A DNA stretch of 11,067 bases, from the NCBI GenBank assembly GCA_002329665.1, contig DCTV01000067.1, positions 6,137 to 17,203 of the forward strand, in the 5' to 3' direction. The notes beneath the pieces are model-generated. The model did no database searches. It was given only the letters and a program-made list of their open reading frames with translations, and was not told the origin of the DNA. Positions 1 through 8,658 of the stretch are shown here, piece by piece. The stretch is from Christensenella sp. UBA1431. GTDB taxonomy: Bacteria > Bacillota > Clostridia > Christensenellales > UBA1431. Every line of letters begins with the position of its first letter. The stretch's first letter is position 1. The position numbers were made by a program, and so were the translations under genes.

Positions 1-1926
1 ATGGACTGGATGGAGCAGGAGCAGGAACGCGGCATAACCATCACGTCCGCCGCGACGACCTGCGAATGGCGTGGCCACCGAATCAACATCATAGACACAC
101 CCGGCCACGTTGACTTCACCGTCGAAGTAGAGCGCTCCCTTAGGGTTCTGGATAGCGCAGTAGCCGTTTTCTGTGCCAAGGGCGGCGTCGAACCGCAGTC
201 CGAGACGGTATGGAGGCAGGCCAACAAATACGCCGTGCCGAGGATCGCGTTCGTGAACAAGATGGATATTCTCGGCGCCGATTTTTACAACGTCGTCGAT
301 ATGATCCGGGAAAGGCTCAACGCGAACCCCGTTCCGGTGCAGTTGCCTATTGGAAGCGAGGACGATTTCTCGGGCGTGGTGGACCTGGTCGAGAGCCGCT
401 GCATCATCTATACGGACGACATGGGGACGCGCAACACGATATCCGAGATACCGGCCGAAATACAGGGGCTTGCAGCGAAGTACCGCACCGAGCTTATCGA
501 AGCCGCGGCCGAGTTCGACGAGGAACTGATGGAGCGCTATCTCGAAGGAAAGGAAATAGAGCCGGACATGCTGCGACGCGCGATCCGCGAGGGGACCGTC
601 TGCATGCGTCTCGTGCCCGTACTCTGCGGCACGGCGTACAGGAACAAGGGAATACAGTTGCTGCTCGACGCGGTGGTCGACTATCTTCCCTCCCCCCTGG
701 ACATCACGGGCGTTGTGGGGACCGACCCGGAAACGGGCGAAGAGGTCGAGCTCGTGGCCGACGACGAGGCGCCGTTCGCAGCGCTCGCGTTCAAGATCAT
801 GGCCGATCCGTTCGTGGGCAAGCTCGCCTTTTTCCGCGTATATTCGGGGTCGCTCAAAACCGGCGGCACCGTATTCAATTCGACGAAGAACCAGCGCGAG
901 CGCATGGGGCGCATGCTGCTGATGCATGCCAACCACCGCACGGAACTCGACGAAGTCAACGCGGGGGACATCGCGGCGGCGGTCGGCCTCAAAGCGGTTA
1001 CCACCGGCGATACGCTCTGTGACGAGAAGCGCCGGGTCTTGCTCGAAACGATGGACTTTCCGGAGCCCGTCATCAAGGTCGCCATCGAGACCAAGACCAA
1101 GGCCGGGCAGGAAAAGATGGGCATCGCGCTGTCCAAGCTCGCCGAGGAGGATCCTACGTTCAAGGCCTACACCGACGAGGAGACAGGCCAGACCATCATC
1201 GCGGGCATGGGCGAACTGCACCTCGAGATCATCGTGGACCGCCTTTTAAGGGAGTTCAAGGTCGAGGCCACGGTGGGCAAGCCGCAGGTGGCGTATAAGG
1301 AAACGATAACGAAGAAGTACAAAGCGGAAGGCCGGTACATCAGGCAGACGGGCGGCAGGGGCCAGTACGGCCACTGCCGGGTCGAATTCGAACCCGCCGA
1401 ACCGGGCGCGGGCTACATCTTCGAAAATAAAATCGTGGGGGGCGTTATCCCCAAGGAGTATATCCCGGCCATCGACGCGGGGATCAGGGAAGCCGCGCAA
1501 AACGGCGCGCTGGGCGGATACGAGGTGGTCGATTTTAAGGCGACGCTCGTAGACGGTTCGTACCACGAGGTCGATTCGTCCGAGATCGCGTTCAAGGTCG
1601 CCGGTTCGCTCGCCTTCAAGGACGGCGTTACGAAGGCCGGACCCGTATTGCTCGAGCCCATCATGGACGTGGAAGTCGTGGTTCCCGAAGACTACATGGG
1701 GGACGTGATGGGTAACCTAAACGCGCGCAGGGGCAAGATCGAGGGCATGCAGTCGAGAGGCGGCGCGCAGGTGATCAGCGCGATGGTGCCCCTGAGCGAG
1801 ATGTTCGGCTACGCGACCGACCTGCGCTCAAAGACACAGGGCCGGGGCACGTTCTCGATGCAGTTCTCGCATTACGAGAGCATGCCCGAGCAGACGGCCG
1901 AGAGGATTCTGGGCAAACGCAAGTGA
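1..1926 (+). CDS. fusA: Elongation factor G (EF-G), 5'-truncated by the window edge
   Basis: Translational GTPase that drives tRNA–mRNA translocation on the ribosome and, with RRF, ribosome recycling; cytosolic. 641 residues are visible. The ATG at position 1 is not the true start: it is the internal Met of the conserved [11 protein letters not shown] switch I region. About 50 residues, including the P-loop (G1), lie upstream, giving a normal full length near 690. Visible here: G3 DTPGH (32–36), G4 NKMD (86–89), G5 CGTA (209–212), domain II from about 260, domain IV from about 429 with GRGQYGH (452–458) and the tip loop around H522, and domain V from about 552 with the [10 protein letters not shown] motif (563–572). 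It ends with TGA, 86 nt before tuf, the usual str order. The cluster position argues for the main fusA rather than a paralogue such as a tetracycline-resistance protein. Identity is essentially certain. Confidence 0.98.
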   Translation: MDWMEQEQERGITITSAATTCEWRGHRINIIDTPGHVDFTVEVERSLRVLDSAVAVFCAKGGVEPQSETVWRQANKYAVPRIAFVNKMDILGADFYNVVDMIRERLNANPVPVQLPIGSEDDFSGVVDLVESRCIIYTDDMGTRNTISEIPAEIQGLAAKYRTELIEAAAEFDEELMERYLEGKEIEPDMLRRAIREGTVCMRLVPVLCGTAYRNKGIQLLLDAVVDYLPSPLDITGVVGTDPETGEEVELVADDEAPFAALAFKIMADPFVGKLAFFRVYSGSLKTGGTVFNSTKNQRERMGRMLLMHANHRTELDEVNAGDIAAAVGLKAVTTGDTLCDEKRRVLLETMDFPEPVIKVAIETKTKAGQEKMGIALSKLAEEDPTFKAYTDEETGQTIIAGMGELHLEIIVDRLLREFKVEATVGKPQVAYKETITKKYKAEGRYIRQTGGRGQYGHCRVEFEPAEPGAGYIFENKIVGGVIPKEYIPAIDAGIREAAQNGALGGYEVVDFKATLVDGSYHEVDSSEIAFKVAGSLAFKDGVTKAGPVLLEPIMDVEVVVPEDYMGDVMGNLNARRGKIEGMQSRGGAQVISAMVPLSEMFGYATDLRSKTQGRGTFSMQFSHYESMPEQTAERILGKRK

Positions 1927-1932
1927 CGTCAA

Positions 1933-1947
1933 GCGCAGCGGCTGTGC
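1933..1947 (+). other. Small hairpin after the fusA stop codon
   Basis: GCGCAG (1933–1938) can pair with CTGTGC (1942–1947) around a 3-nt CGG loop, six pairs with one G·U. It starts 6 nt after the fusA stop. No T-run follows, so it is not a convincing intrinsic terminator. At most it is a minor RNA processing or stability element, and chance is possible at this G+C content. Confidence 0.25.
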
Positions 1948-1991
1948 ATAACAGACAAACCTGAGCCGTGAAGGCAGGGCGGCGAGAGAAC

Positions 1992-1998
1992 AAGGAGG
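1992..1998 (+). promoter_or_regulatory. Ribosome binding site of tuf, long spacing
   Basis: AAGGAGG is a perfect Shine-Dalgarno core, but 14 nt separate it from the tuf ATG at 2013, longer than the 6–10 nt seen for most other genes here. The tract around it is strongly purine-rich. No nearer core is visible and no other start fits the EF-Tu N-terminus, so this is the likely site. Confidence 0.7.
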
Positions 1999-2012
1999 GA
2001 AAGTAAGAGAAA

Positions 2013-3224
<1,212 letters not shown>

Positions 3225-3234
3225 GGTCGGATTT

Positions 3235-3270
3235 GGGCGGCATCGGACGGATATCGCGCGGTGTCCGCCC
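3235..3270 (+). terminator. Hairpin after tuf, candidate terminator of the str operon
   Basis: Starts 10 nt after the tuf stop. GGGCGG (3235–3240) pairs with CCGCCC (3265–3270). With T3264 bulged, the stem continues through 3241–3245 and 3259–3263 (five more pairs, one G·U), then two further pairs beyond a small bulge. The following sequence is T-rich (3278–3294) but begins about 7 nt after the stem, so it is not a textbook U-tract. It may cause partial termination or mark an RNA processing site. A promoter-like sequence directly downstream supports an operon boundary here. Confidence 0.45.
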
Positions 3271-3286
3271 AGATCCATTGTTCCTC

Positions 3287-3315
3287 TTGCTTTTGCATGT
3301 GGGATGTAATATACT
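3287..3315 (+). promoter_or_regulatory. Candidate sigma-A promoter for the S10–spc operon
   Basis: TTGCTT (3287–3292) and TATACT (3310–3315) are separated by 17 nt, the optimal spacing for a housekeeping sigma factor. The -10 matches the consensus at 5 of 6 positions and the -35 at 3 of 6. The stretch is the most A+T-rich part of the gap. Transcription would start near 3322, leaving a leader of about 170 nt before rpsJ. It lies between a post-tuf hairpin and the first S10 gene, where a promoter is expected. No experimental evidence. Confidence 0.5.
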
Positions 3316-3321
3316 AAACAA

Positions 3322-3428
3322 GTTGCGCCAGCAACGAGGGATGAAGTGGAAGGTTGCCGGCTTTGCCGGGTAATTTCCGCCGACTATTGTCCGGTTGAAT
3401 CGGACGACGGGCTTATATGCGCCGTCGT
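3322..3428 (+). promoter_or_regulatory. Structured 5' leader of the S10 operon
   Basis: Four short stem-loops follow each other in the predicted rpsJ leader: GTTGC/GCAAC (3322–3335, loop GCCA); CCGGC/GCCGG (3357–3369, loop TTT); GTCCG/CGGAC (3389–3405); and ACGACGG/CCGTCGT (3404–3428). The last two share bases 3404–3405, so they compete at their edges. None is followed by a proper U-tract. In E. coli the S10 leader is a target of feedback by L4; whether this unrelated-looking leader does something similar is inference. The remaining 3429–3479 shows no clear element. Some of these stems could arise by chance in G+C-rich DNA. Confidence 0.35.
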
Positions 3429-3493
3429 GTATTAAAAGGCAGGACACACACGGGCGAGTGTATATAGGCGCGATATGTTAAGGAGGATAATCC

Positions 3494-3799
3494 ATGAACC
3501 AGAAGATCCGTATCAAGCTCAAGGCTTACGACCACAACCTGATCGACCAGTCGGCCGAGCGGATTGTGGACACGGCGAAACGGACCGGAGCGCAGGTTTC
3601 CGGGCCCATTCCCCTGCCCACCGAAAAGGAGGTCATCACGATCCTCAGGGCGACGCATAAATACAAGGACGCCAGGGAACAGTTCGAGCTGCGCACGCAC
3701 AAGCGCCTCATCGACATACTGGGGCCGACGTCCAAGACGGTCGATTCGCTGATGCGTCTGGATCTCCCGGCGGGTGTCGACATCGAGCTCAAACTGTAG
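3494..3799 (+). CDS. rpsJ: 30S ribosomal protein S10
   Basis: Small-subunit head protein that binds 16S rRNA; in many bacteria it also partners NusB in transcription antitermination. 101 residues, the normal length. The start [14 protein letters not shown] and the central G-P-I-P-L-P-T segment (37–43) are family hallmarks, as is the R-T-H-K-R-L-I-D-I stretch. The ATG is supported by AAGGAGG at 3480–3486 with 7-nt spacing. It is the first gene of the S10 operon, preceded by a 269-nt gap with promoter-like and hairpin elements, and rplC follows after 32 nt. Nothing odd in the coding sequence. Confidence 0.98.
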   Translation: MNQKIRIKLKAYDHNLIDQSAERIVDTAKRTGAQVSGPIPLPTEKEVITILRATHKYKDAREQFELRTHKRLIDILGPTSKTVDSLMRLDLPAGVDIELKL

Positions 3800-3831
3800 G
3801 CGGGAATGGACTCTTTAGGAGGTAGACATAG

Positions 3832-4461
3832 ATGAAAAAAGCCATACTTGGTAAGAAACTGGGGATGACGCAGGTCTTCCTCGATGACGGCAGGGTGGTC
3901 CCCGTTACGGTGGTTCAGGCGGGTCCTTGCCAGATCGTGCAGAAGAAGGTGGCCGACATCGACGGATACGACGCCGTGCAGGTCGGTTTCGGGGAGATCG
4001 GAGAAAAGAGAGTCAGCAAGCCCAGGCTGGGGCATTTCAAGAAAGCCGGCGTCCCCTGCAGACGCTACCTGCGCGAACTCAGGATCGACGATGCTGAGAG
4101 CTACGAGGTCGGACAGGAAATCAAGGCGGACATCTTCGAGCCCGGCGAGAAGGTGGACGTGAGCGGCATCTCTAAGGGCAAGGGCTTTGCCGGCGTGATC
4201 AAGCGCCACAATCAGCACCGCGGCCCGATGACCCACGGCTCGCGCTACCACCGGCGGCCCGGTTCCATGGGCGCGTGCGCGTCGCCGTCCAAGGTGTTCA
4301 AGGGCAAGAAGCTTCCCGGACACATGGGCGTGAAAAAAGTGACCGTACAGAACCTGGAAGTGGTCCGCGCGGACGGCGAACGCAACTTCATGTTGGTCAA
4401 GGGTGCATTTCCCGGCGCCAGAGGAAGCCTGGTCGTCATCAGGACGTCGGTCAAACAGTAA
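3832..4461 (+). CDS. rplC: 50S ribosomal protein L3
   Basis: Early-assembly 23S rRNA binder whose long loop reaches toward the peptidyl transferase centre. 209 residues, typical length. It begins [16 protein letters not shown], the family signature, and carries the conserved loop H-G-S-R-Y-H (135–140) followed by [15 protein letters not shown] (144–158). AGGAGG at 3817–3822 lies 9 nt before the ATG. rplD follows after 27 nt. A long antisense frame covers this gene but is a shadow. No anomalies seen. Confidence 0.98.
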   Translation: MKKAILGKKLGMTQVFLDDGRVVPVTVVQAGPCQIVQKKVADIDGYDAVQVGFGEIGEKRVSKPRLGHFKKAGVPCRRYLRELRIDDAESYEVGQEIKADIFEPGEKVDVSGISKGKGFAGVIKRHNQHRGPMTHGSRYHRRPGSMGACASPSKVFKGKKLPGHMGVKKVTVQNLEVVRADGERNFMLVKGAFPGARGSLVVIRTSVKQ

Positions 4462-4473
4462 GCAGTGGATCGG

Positions 4474-4480
4474 AAGGAGG
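4474..4480 (+). promoter_or_regulatory. Ribosome binding site deciding the rplD start
   Basis: AAGGAGG lies 8 nt before the ATG at 4489, 2 nt before the in-frame ATG at 4483 and downstream of an in-frame GTG at 4465. Only 4489 has workable spacing, so it is taken as the rplD start. Confidence 0.75.
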
Positions 4481-4488
4481 AAATGCCC

Positions 4489-5112
4489 ATGCCCAAGGTA
4501 GCCGTATACGATATGGAAGGCAATAAGATCGACGAAATCGATCTGAAAGACGATATTTTCGGCGTTGAAATTAACGAGCACGTGCTGCATACCGTCGTGA
4601 AGGCCCAGCTCGCCAACCAGCGACAGGGCACGCAGTCGACGCTCACGCGTTCGGAGGTCCGCGGAGGCGGCGCCAAACCGTGGCGCCAGAAGGGGACGGG
4701 CCGCGCGCGCCATGGATCCATCAGGGCTCCACAATGGCGCAAGGGCGGCGTCGTGTTTGCCCCCAAACCCCGCAGTTACCGCCAGGACATTAACAAGAAG
4801 GTCAAGCGCCTGGCGATGAAGAGCGCTCTGTCGGCCAAGGTGGCAAAGGACAGCCTGCTCGTGCTGGACAGCCTCGAGCTTGCGGCGCCCAAGACGAAGG
4901 AAATGGTGAAGCTGCTTAAGAACCTCGACGTCAACAAAAAGGCGCTGATTGTGCTGGAAGGCACGGACACGGCCGTCGAGCGGGCGGCGAGCAATCTGCC
5001 CGGCGTCAAGACCCTGCTGGTGGGTACGCTCAACGTGCTCGACATCCTCAACCACGATACGTGCATCATCACGCGCAAGGCCGTTGGCAGGGTAGAGGAG
5101 GTATATGTCTGA
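4489..5112 (+). CDS. rplD: 50S ribosomal protein L4
   Basis: Primary 23S rRNA binder lining the peptide exit tunnel; in E. coli it also represses its own S10 operon. 207 residues from the chosen start (M-P-K-V-A-V-Y-D). Longer frames from GTG 4465 or ATG 4483 are open, but the AAGGAGG at 4474–4480 gives good spacing only for 4489. The tunnel loop is intact: V-R-G-G-G-A-K-P-W-R-Q-K-G-T-G-R-A-R (57–74), including K63, the position altered in some macrolide-resistant bacteria. Here it is the sensitive-type residue. If rplW starts at 5105, the two genes overlap by 8 nt. Confidence 0.97.
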   Translation: MPKVAVYDMEGNKIDEIDLKDDIFGVEINEHVLHTVVKAQLANQRQGTQSTLTRSEVRGGGAKPWRQKGTGRARHGSIRAPQWRKGGVVFAPKPRSYRQDINKKVKRLAMKSALSAKVAKDSLLVLDSLELAAPKTKEMVKLLKNLDVNKKALIVLEGTDTAVERAASNLPGVKTLLVGTLNVLDILNHDTCIITRKAVGRVEEVYV

Positions 5113-5413
5113 AATGAAAGCAACAGCGTACGACATCATCATCAGGCCGGTGCTGACCGAGAAAACATATGATTTTATCCACGAGAAGCGTTATGTGTTC
5201 GAAGTGGACCCCAGGGCCAGCAAGACGCAGATCAGGCAGGCCGTGGAAGAGATATTCGGCGTGAAGGTCAAGAGCGTGAACACGGTCCGGACGCTGGGCA
5301 AGATGAAGCGGCAGGGCGCGCATACCGGAAGACGCCCGACCGTAAAGAAGGCCTACGTGAAGATCGCGCCGGACTCGAAGGGCATCGAGTTCTTCGAGAA
5401 CATGGTGCAGTAG
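5105..5413 (+). CDS. rplW: 50S ribosomal protein L23
   Basis: 23S rRNA binder at the exit of the peptide tunnel, docking site for trigger factor and SRP. 102 residues from ATG 5105. The conserved start region Y-D-I-I-I-R-P-V-L-T-E-K and the central E-E-I-F-G-V-K-V-K-S-V-N-T motif identify the family. The start is uncertain by three residues: GAGGAGG at 5095–5101 is only 3 nt from 5105 but 12 nt from the in-frame ATG at 5114, and the product from 5114 (M-K-A-T-A-Y-D) matches the usual N-terminus of clostridial L23 slightly better. With 5105 it overlaps rplD by 8 nt, with 5114 it follows after 1 nt. The stop codon lies inside a hairpin. Confidence 0.96.
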   Translation: MSEMKATAYDIIIRPVLTEKTYDFIHEKRYVFEVDPRASKTQIRQAVEEIFGVKVKSVNTVRTLGKMKRQGAHTGRRPTVKKAYVKIAPDSKGIEFFENMVQ

Positions 5414-5429
5414 CCGCTTTGGCTACCAT
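5402..5429 (+). other. Hairpin over the rplW stop codon
   Basis: GTAGCC (5410–5415) pairs with GGCTAC (5421–5426) around a GCTTT loop. Alternatively TAGCC/GGCTA is extended by ATGG (5402–5405) with CCAT (5426–5429) across a 5-nt bulge. The TAG stop (5411–5413) lies in the stem. There is no T-run, and the rplB ribosome binding site begins about 9 nt downstream (5438). Confidence 0.35.
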
Positions 5430-5452
5430 TCGAGTTTAGGAGGCAGCAACAG

Positions 5453-6286
<834 letters not shown>

Positions 6287-6331
6287 ACCGAACAGGTACG
6301 GTTGTGATAGCAGGAAGGAGGCGCAAGCTGT

Positions 6332-6610
6332 ATGAGCAGGTCGGTTAAGAAAGGCCCGTTTGTCAGTGAGAAGCTGATGAAAAGGATCGTCGCGATGAAC
6401 GAAAGCGGCGAAAAGAGGATAGTCAAGACGTGGTCGAGGGCTTCGACCGTCTTCCCCGATATGGTCGGGCATACGATCGGGGTGCATGATGGCAGGAAAC
6501 ACGTCCCGGTGTACGTAACGGAGGAAATGGTGGGCCACAAACTCGGCGAGTTCGCCCCGACCCGCACGTTCCGCGGCCACGCCGGCGACCGGTCGTCCTC
6601 GGGAAGATAG
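6332..6610 (+). CDS. rpsS: 30S ribosomal protein S19
   Basis: Small-subunit head protein that binds 16S rRNA with S13 near the A-site tRNA. 92 residues, the typical size. It starts [11 protein letters not shown] and contains [20 protein letters not shown] and the C-terminal [13 protein letters not shown] motif, all diagnostic. AAGGAGG at 6315–6321 lies 10 nt upstream. rplV begins 16 nt after the stop. No anomalies. Confidence 0.98.
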   Translation: MSRSVKKGPFVSEKLMKRIVAMNESGEKRIVKTWSRASTVFPDMVGHTIGVHDGRKHVPVYVTEEMVGHKLGEFAPTRTFRGHAGDRSSSGR

Positions 6611-6626
6611 GGAGGAAAGGACTTAT

Positions 6627-7013
6627 ATGGCAACCAGACAAAGAGAAAAAGCGCTCAGGCGCAAAGAGAACAGGGACAAAAGGCCATGCGCCAAAGCGCG
6701 CTACGTGCGCATCTCCCCCAGGAAGGTGAAGATCGTGATCGATCTCATCCGCGGAAAGTCTGTAGCCGAGGCGCAGGCCATCCTGATGTACACGCCCAAG
6801 GCCGCCTCACCCATCGTCGAGAAGTTGCTTCGCTCGGCCGTTGCAAACGCCGAGAACAACCTGGACCTGAATCGCGATTCGCTTTACGTTGCCGAGGTCT
6901 ACGCAGACCAGGGCCCGACGCTGAAGCGTTACATGCCGCGTGCGAGGGGCAGCGCATCCCGCATACGCAAACGCACCAGCCATATTACCATCATCCTGGA
7001 CCAGGTTCAGTAA
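6627..7013 (+). CDS. rplV: 50S ribosomal protein L22
   Basis: 23S rRNA binder whose long beta-hairpin lines the peptide exit tunnel. 128 residues, longer than the ~110 of E. coli owing to a basic N-terminal extension (about residues 1–22, rich in Arg, Lys and Glu) before the conserved [11 protein letters not shown]. Such extensions occur in some Clostridia. The tunnel hairpin is [14 protein letters not shown] (100–113) then R-K-R-T-S-H, intact and without the macrolide-resistance type deletions known in other species. GGAGG at 6611–6615 lies 11 nt from the ATG, a somewhat long spacing. An internal start nearer the usual N-terminus lacks a clear binding site. Confidence 0.97.
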   Translation: MATRQREKALRRKENRDKRPCAKARYVRISPRKVKIVIDLIRGKSVAEAQAILMYTPKAASPIVEKLLRSAVANAENNLDLNRDSLYVAEVYADQGPTLKRYMPRARGSASRIRKRTSHITIILDQVQ

Positions 7014-7031
7014 TCAAGGAGGAGGCAGAAG

Positions 7032-7709
7032 ATGGGTCAGAAGGTAAACCCCCACGGATTCCGGGTAGGCGTCATCAAGGACTGGGACACCCGTTGGTTC
7101 GCGTCAAAAAAGGATTTTGCCAACAATCTCTACGAGGACTACAAGCTGCGGGAATTCCTAAAGAAGAAACTGTTCCAGGCGGGGATTTCCAAGATTGAGA
7201 TAGAACGCGCGGCGCAGCGCGTAACGATCAACATCCATACCGCCAAACCCGGCATGGTCATCGGAAAAGGCGGGACCGGTGTGGAGTTGTTGAGAAAAGA
7301 ACTCGTGAAAATTACCGGCAAGAACGTTGTCGTCAACATCATTGAAATCAAGAACCCCGATCTGGACGCGCAACTGGTTGCCGAAAACATAGCGGCCCAG
7401 CTCGAGAAACGGATCTCGTTTCGGAGGGCCATGAAACAGACGATGGGCCGCACGATGAAATCCGGCGCAAAAGGGGTTAAATTGCAGGTGTCAGGCCGGC
7501 TGGGCGGCGCCGAGATCGCCCGTACGGAGGGCTACCACGACGGATCCATCCCTCTGCAGACGCTGCGCGCCGACATCGACTTCGGTTTTACCGAGGCGAA
7601 GACGACGTACGGACGCATCGGCGTGAAAGTATGGATCTACAAGGGCGAGATACTCGAAAGCCCCCGCCGCGCAGGCGATCGCAAGCCTACGGAAGGAGGA
7701 GCCAGATAA
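7032..7709 (+). CDS. rpsC: 30S ribosomal protein S3
   Basis: Small-subunit head protein at the mRNA entry channel, contributing to mRNA unwinding. 225 residues, normal length. It starts [11 protein letters not shown], then a KH RNA-binding domain with the G-x-x-G loop I-G-K-G-G (77–81), then the C-terminal domain with [13 protein letters not shown] and [18 protein letters not shown] at 7016–7022 is 9 nt from the ATG. Its TAA stop shares one base with the rplP start, in the arrangement TAATG, suggesting coupled translation. Confidence 0.98.
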   Translation: MGQKVNPHGFRVGVIKDWDTRWFASKKDFANNLYEDYKLREFLKKKLFQAGISKIEIERAAQRVTINIHTAKPGMVIGKGGTGVELLRKELVKITGKNVVVNIIEIKNPDLDAQLVAENIAAQLEKRISFRRAMKQTMGRTMKSGAKGVKLQVSGRLGGAEIARTEGYHDGSIPLQTLRADIDFGFTEAKTTYGRIGVKVWIYKGEILESPRRAGDRKPTEGGAR

Positions 7710-8155
7710 TGTTGATGCCCAAGAGAGTGAAGCGCAGGCGCGTGATGCGCGGGCGCATGAAAGGCAGGGCGACCAGGGGCAACTTCGTAGCCTACGGGGA
7801 ATACGGCCTGGTCGCGATGGAGCCCAGTTGGGTCACCAGCAACCAGATAGAGGCCGCGCGTATCGCGATGACGCGGTATATGAAGAGGGGCGGCAAGGTC
7901 TGGATCAAGATCTTCCCGGATAAACCCGTGACCCAGAAGCCAGCCGAGACCCGAATGGGCAGCGGCAAAGGTTCGCCCGAATACTGGGTGGCGGTCGTCA
8001 AGCCCGGGCGCGTCATGTTCGAAGTGGCCGGCGTGCCCGAAGAGGTCGCGCGTGAAGCCCTGCGCCGCGCGATGCATAAACTCCCGCTCAAGTGCAAGTT
8101 CGTCACGAGGGCGGAGACCAGCGAAGAAGCGGGTGGTGACAGCAATGAAGTCTAA
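7709..8155 (+). CDS. rplP: 50S ribosomal protein L16
   Basis: Late-assembly 23S rRNA binder organising the A-site tRNA and central protuberance region. 148 residues from ATG 7709, beginning M-L-M-P-K-R-V-K, the family start. A longer open frame from 7631 overlaps rpsC and is not used. AAGGAGG at 7693–7699 lies 9 nt before 7709, inside rpsC. It contains the conserved [14 protein letters not shown] stretch and [17 protein letters not shown] short acidic C-terminal tail (about the last 12 residues) extends beyond the E. coli length, and its codons carry the rpmC ribosome binding site and start. Overlaps: 1 nt with rpsC, 11 nt with rpmC. Confidence 0.97.
   Translation: MLMPKRVKRRRVMRGRMKGRATRGNFVAYGEYGLVAMEPSWVTSNQIEAARIAMTRYMKRGGKVWIKIFPDKPVTQKPAETRMGSGKGSPEYWVAVVKPGRVMFEVAGVPEEVAREALRRAMHKLPLKCKFVTRAETSEEAGGDSNEV
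8132..8139 (+). promoter_or_regulatory. Ribosome binding site of rpmC inside rplP
   Basis: GGTGGTGA resembles the extended Shine-Dalgarno GGAGGTGA with one mismatch. The GGTGG core is 8 nt from the rpmC ATG at 8145. It lies within the last codons of rplP and sets the short rpmC start over a longer upstream frame. Confidence 0.6.
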
Positions 8156-8345
8156 GTACCACGATCTGTCCGAACAGGAGCTTAGAGAGCGCCTGACCGA
8201 ACTGAAGTCGGAGCTGTTCAACCTCAGGTTTCAGATGGCCACCGGACAGGCGCAGAACCCCATGCTGATCCGTGAGTGCAAGAGAAACATCGCGCGCGTG
8301 AAGACCGTCATCAGGGAGCGCGAGATCAAGGCTGCGCGCGTGTAG
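8145..8345 (+). CDS. rpmC: 50S ribosomal protein L29
   Basis: Small helical 23S rRNA binder beside L23 near the tunnel exit. 66 residues from ATG 8145: [13 protein letters not shown], with the family motif [13 protein letters not shown] and C-terminal [14 protein letters not shown] longer open frame beginning at 8052 would read out of frame through rplP and is not supported. The gene overlaps the end of rplP by 11 nt, so translation is probably coupled. rpsQ follows after 27 nt. Confidence 0.97.
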   Translation: MKSKYHDLSEQELRERLTELKSELFNLRFQMATGQAQNPMLIRECKRNIARVKTVIREREIKAARV

Positions 8346-8357
8346 CGGCAAAGGCGA

Positions 8358-8364
8358 AAGGAGG
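8358..8364 (+). promoter_or_regulatory. Ribosome binding site supporting the GTG start of rpsQ
   Basis: AAGGAGG lies 8 nt before GTG 8373, with no competing ATG at a usable distance and the right N-terminus for S17. Confidence 0.75.
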
Positions 8365-8372
8365 AATATCCA

Positions 8373-8633
8373 GTGACCGAGAAAAGGAACAACCGGAAGA
8401 CCCGTACGGGCACCGTCGTGAGCAATAAAATGGATAAGACCGTCGTCGTTGCCATTAAGAAAAGGGTGAAGCACCCGCTCTACGGTAAGACCATCAACCG
8501 CACCACCAAGTTCAAGGTACACGACGAGGCCAACGAATGCCAGGTGGGCGATTTCGTGAAGATCATGGAAACGAGGCCGCTTAGCCGCCACAAGCGCTGG
8601 CGCCTGGTGGAAGTGATCGAAAAAGCGCGCTGA
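8373..8633 (+). CDS. rpsQ: 30S ribosomal protein S17
   Basis: Primary 16S rRNA binder with an OB fold, placed in the body of the small subunit. 86 residues. It starts at GTG with AAGGAGG 8 nt upstream. The sequence [17 protein letters not shown] is the usual start, followed by M-D-K-T-V-V-V and the signature [20 protein letters not shown]. It is the last gene of the classical S10 operon. Its TGA stop falls in the loop of a perfect 8-bp hairpin that separates it from rplN 25 nt later. Confidence 0.98.
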   Translation: MTEKRNNRKTRTGTVVSNKMDKTVVVAIKKRVKHPLYGKTINRTTKFKVHDEANECQVGDFVKIMETRPLSRHKRWRLVEVIEKAR

Positions 8634-8641
8634 CGCGCTTT
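8622..8641 (+). other. Perfect 8-bp hairpin over the rpsQ stop, S10/spc boundary
   Basis: AAAGCGCG (8622–8629) and CGCGCTTT (8634–8641) form eight uninterrupted pairs around a CTGA tetraloop that contains most of the rpsQ TGA. The 3' arm ends in TTT and is followed by GGAAGAGGAGG, so there is no long U-tract and full termination is unlikely. The rplN ribosome binding site begins 5 nt downstream. It could be an attenuator, an mRNA-end stabiliser or a coupling element. It sits exactly where the S10 and spc operons are separate units in E. coli. Confidence 0.5.
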
Positions 8642-8658
8642 GGAAGAGGAGGCGCAAC

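Noticed and set aside
1..3. ATG at position 1 as the start of fusA
   Set aside because: It is the internal Met of the conserved switch I region. The P-loop of the GTPase must lie upstream, so the gene is cut by the window, not N-terminally deleted.
1923..1952. Possible promoter GTGACG–18 nt–CATAAC between fusA and tuf
   Set aside because: Both boxes match the consensus at only 4 of 6 positions, and the -35 overlaps the end of fusA. It is too weak to call, though some Bacillota do have a separate tuf promoter.
3448..3461. ACAC/GTGT four-pair stem near the rpsJ start
   Set aside because: It is too short to separate from chance.
3526..5142. 538-codon open frame on the - strand opposite rpsJ, rplC and rplD
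   Set aside because: It lies fully antisense to three certain r-protein genes, has no recognisable domain, and is expected from G+C-rich third positions keeping the complementary frame free of stops.
6587..6596. 10-nt palindrome near the end of rpsS
   Set aside because: It lies within codons for the conserved S19 C-terminus, has no loop and no repeat elsewhere, so chance in G+C-rich sequence is sufficient.
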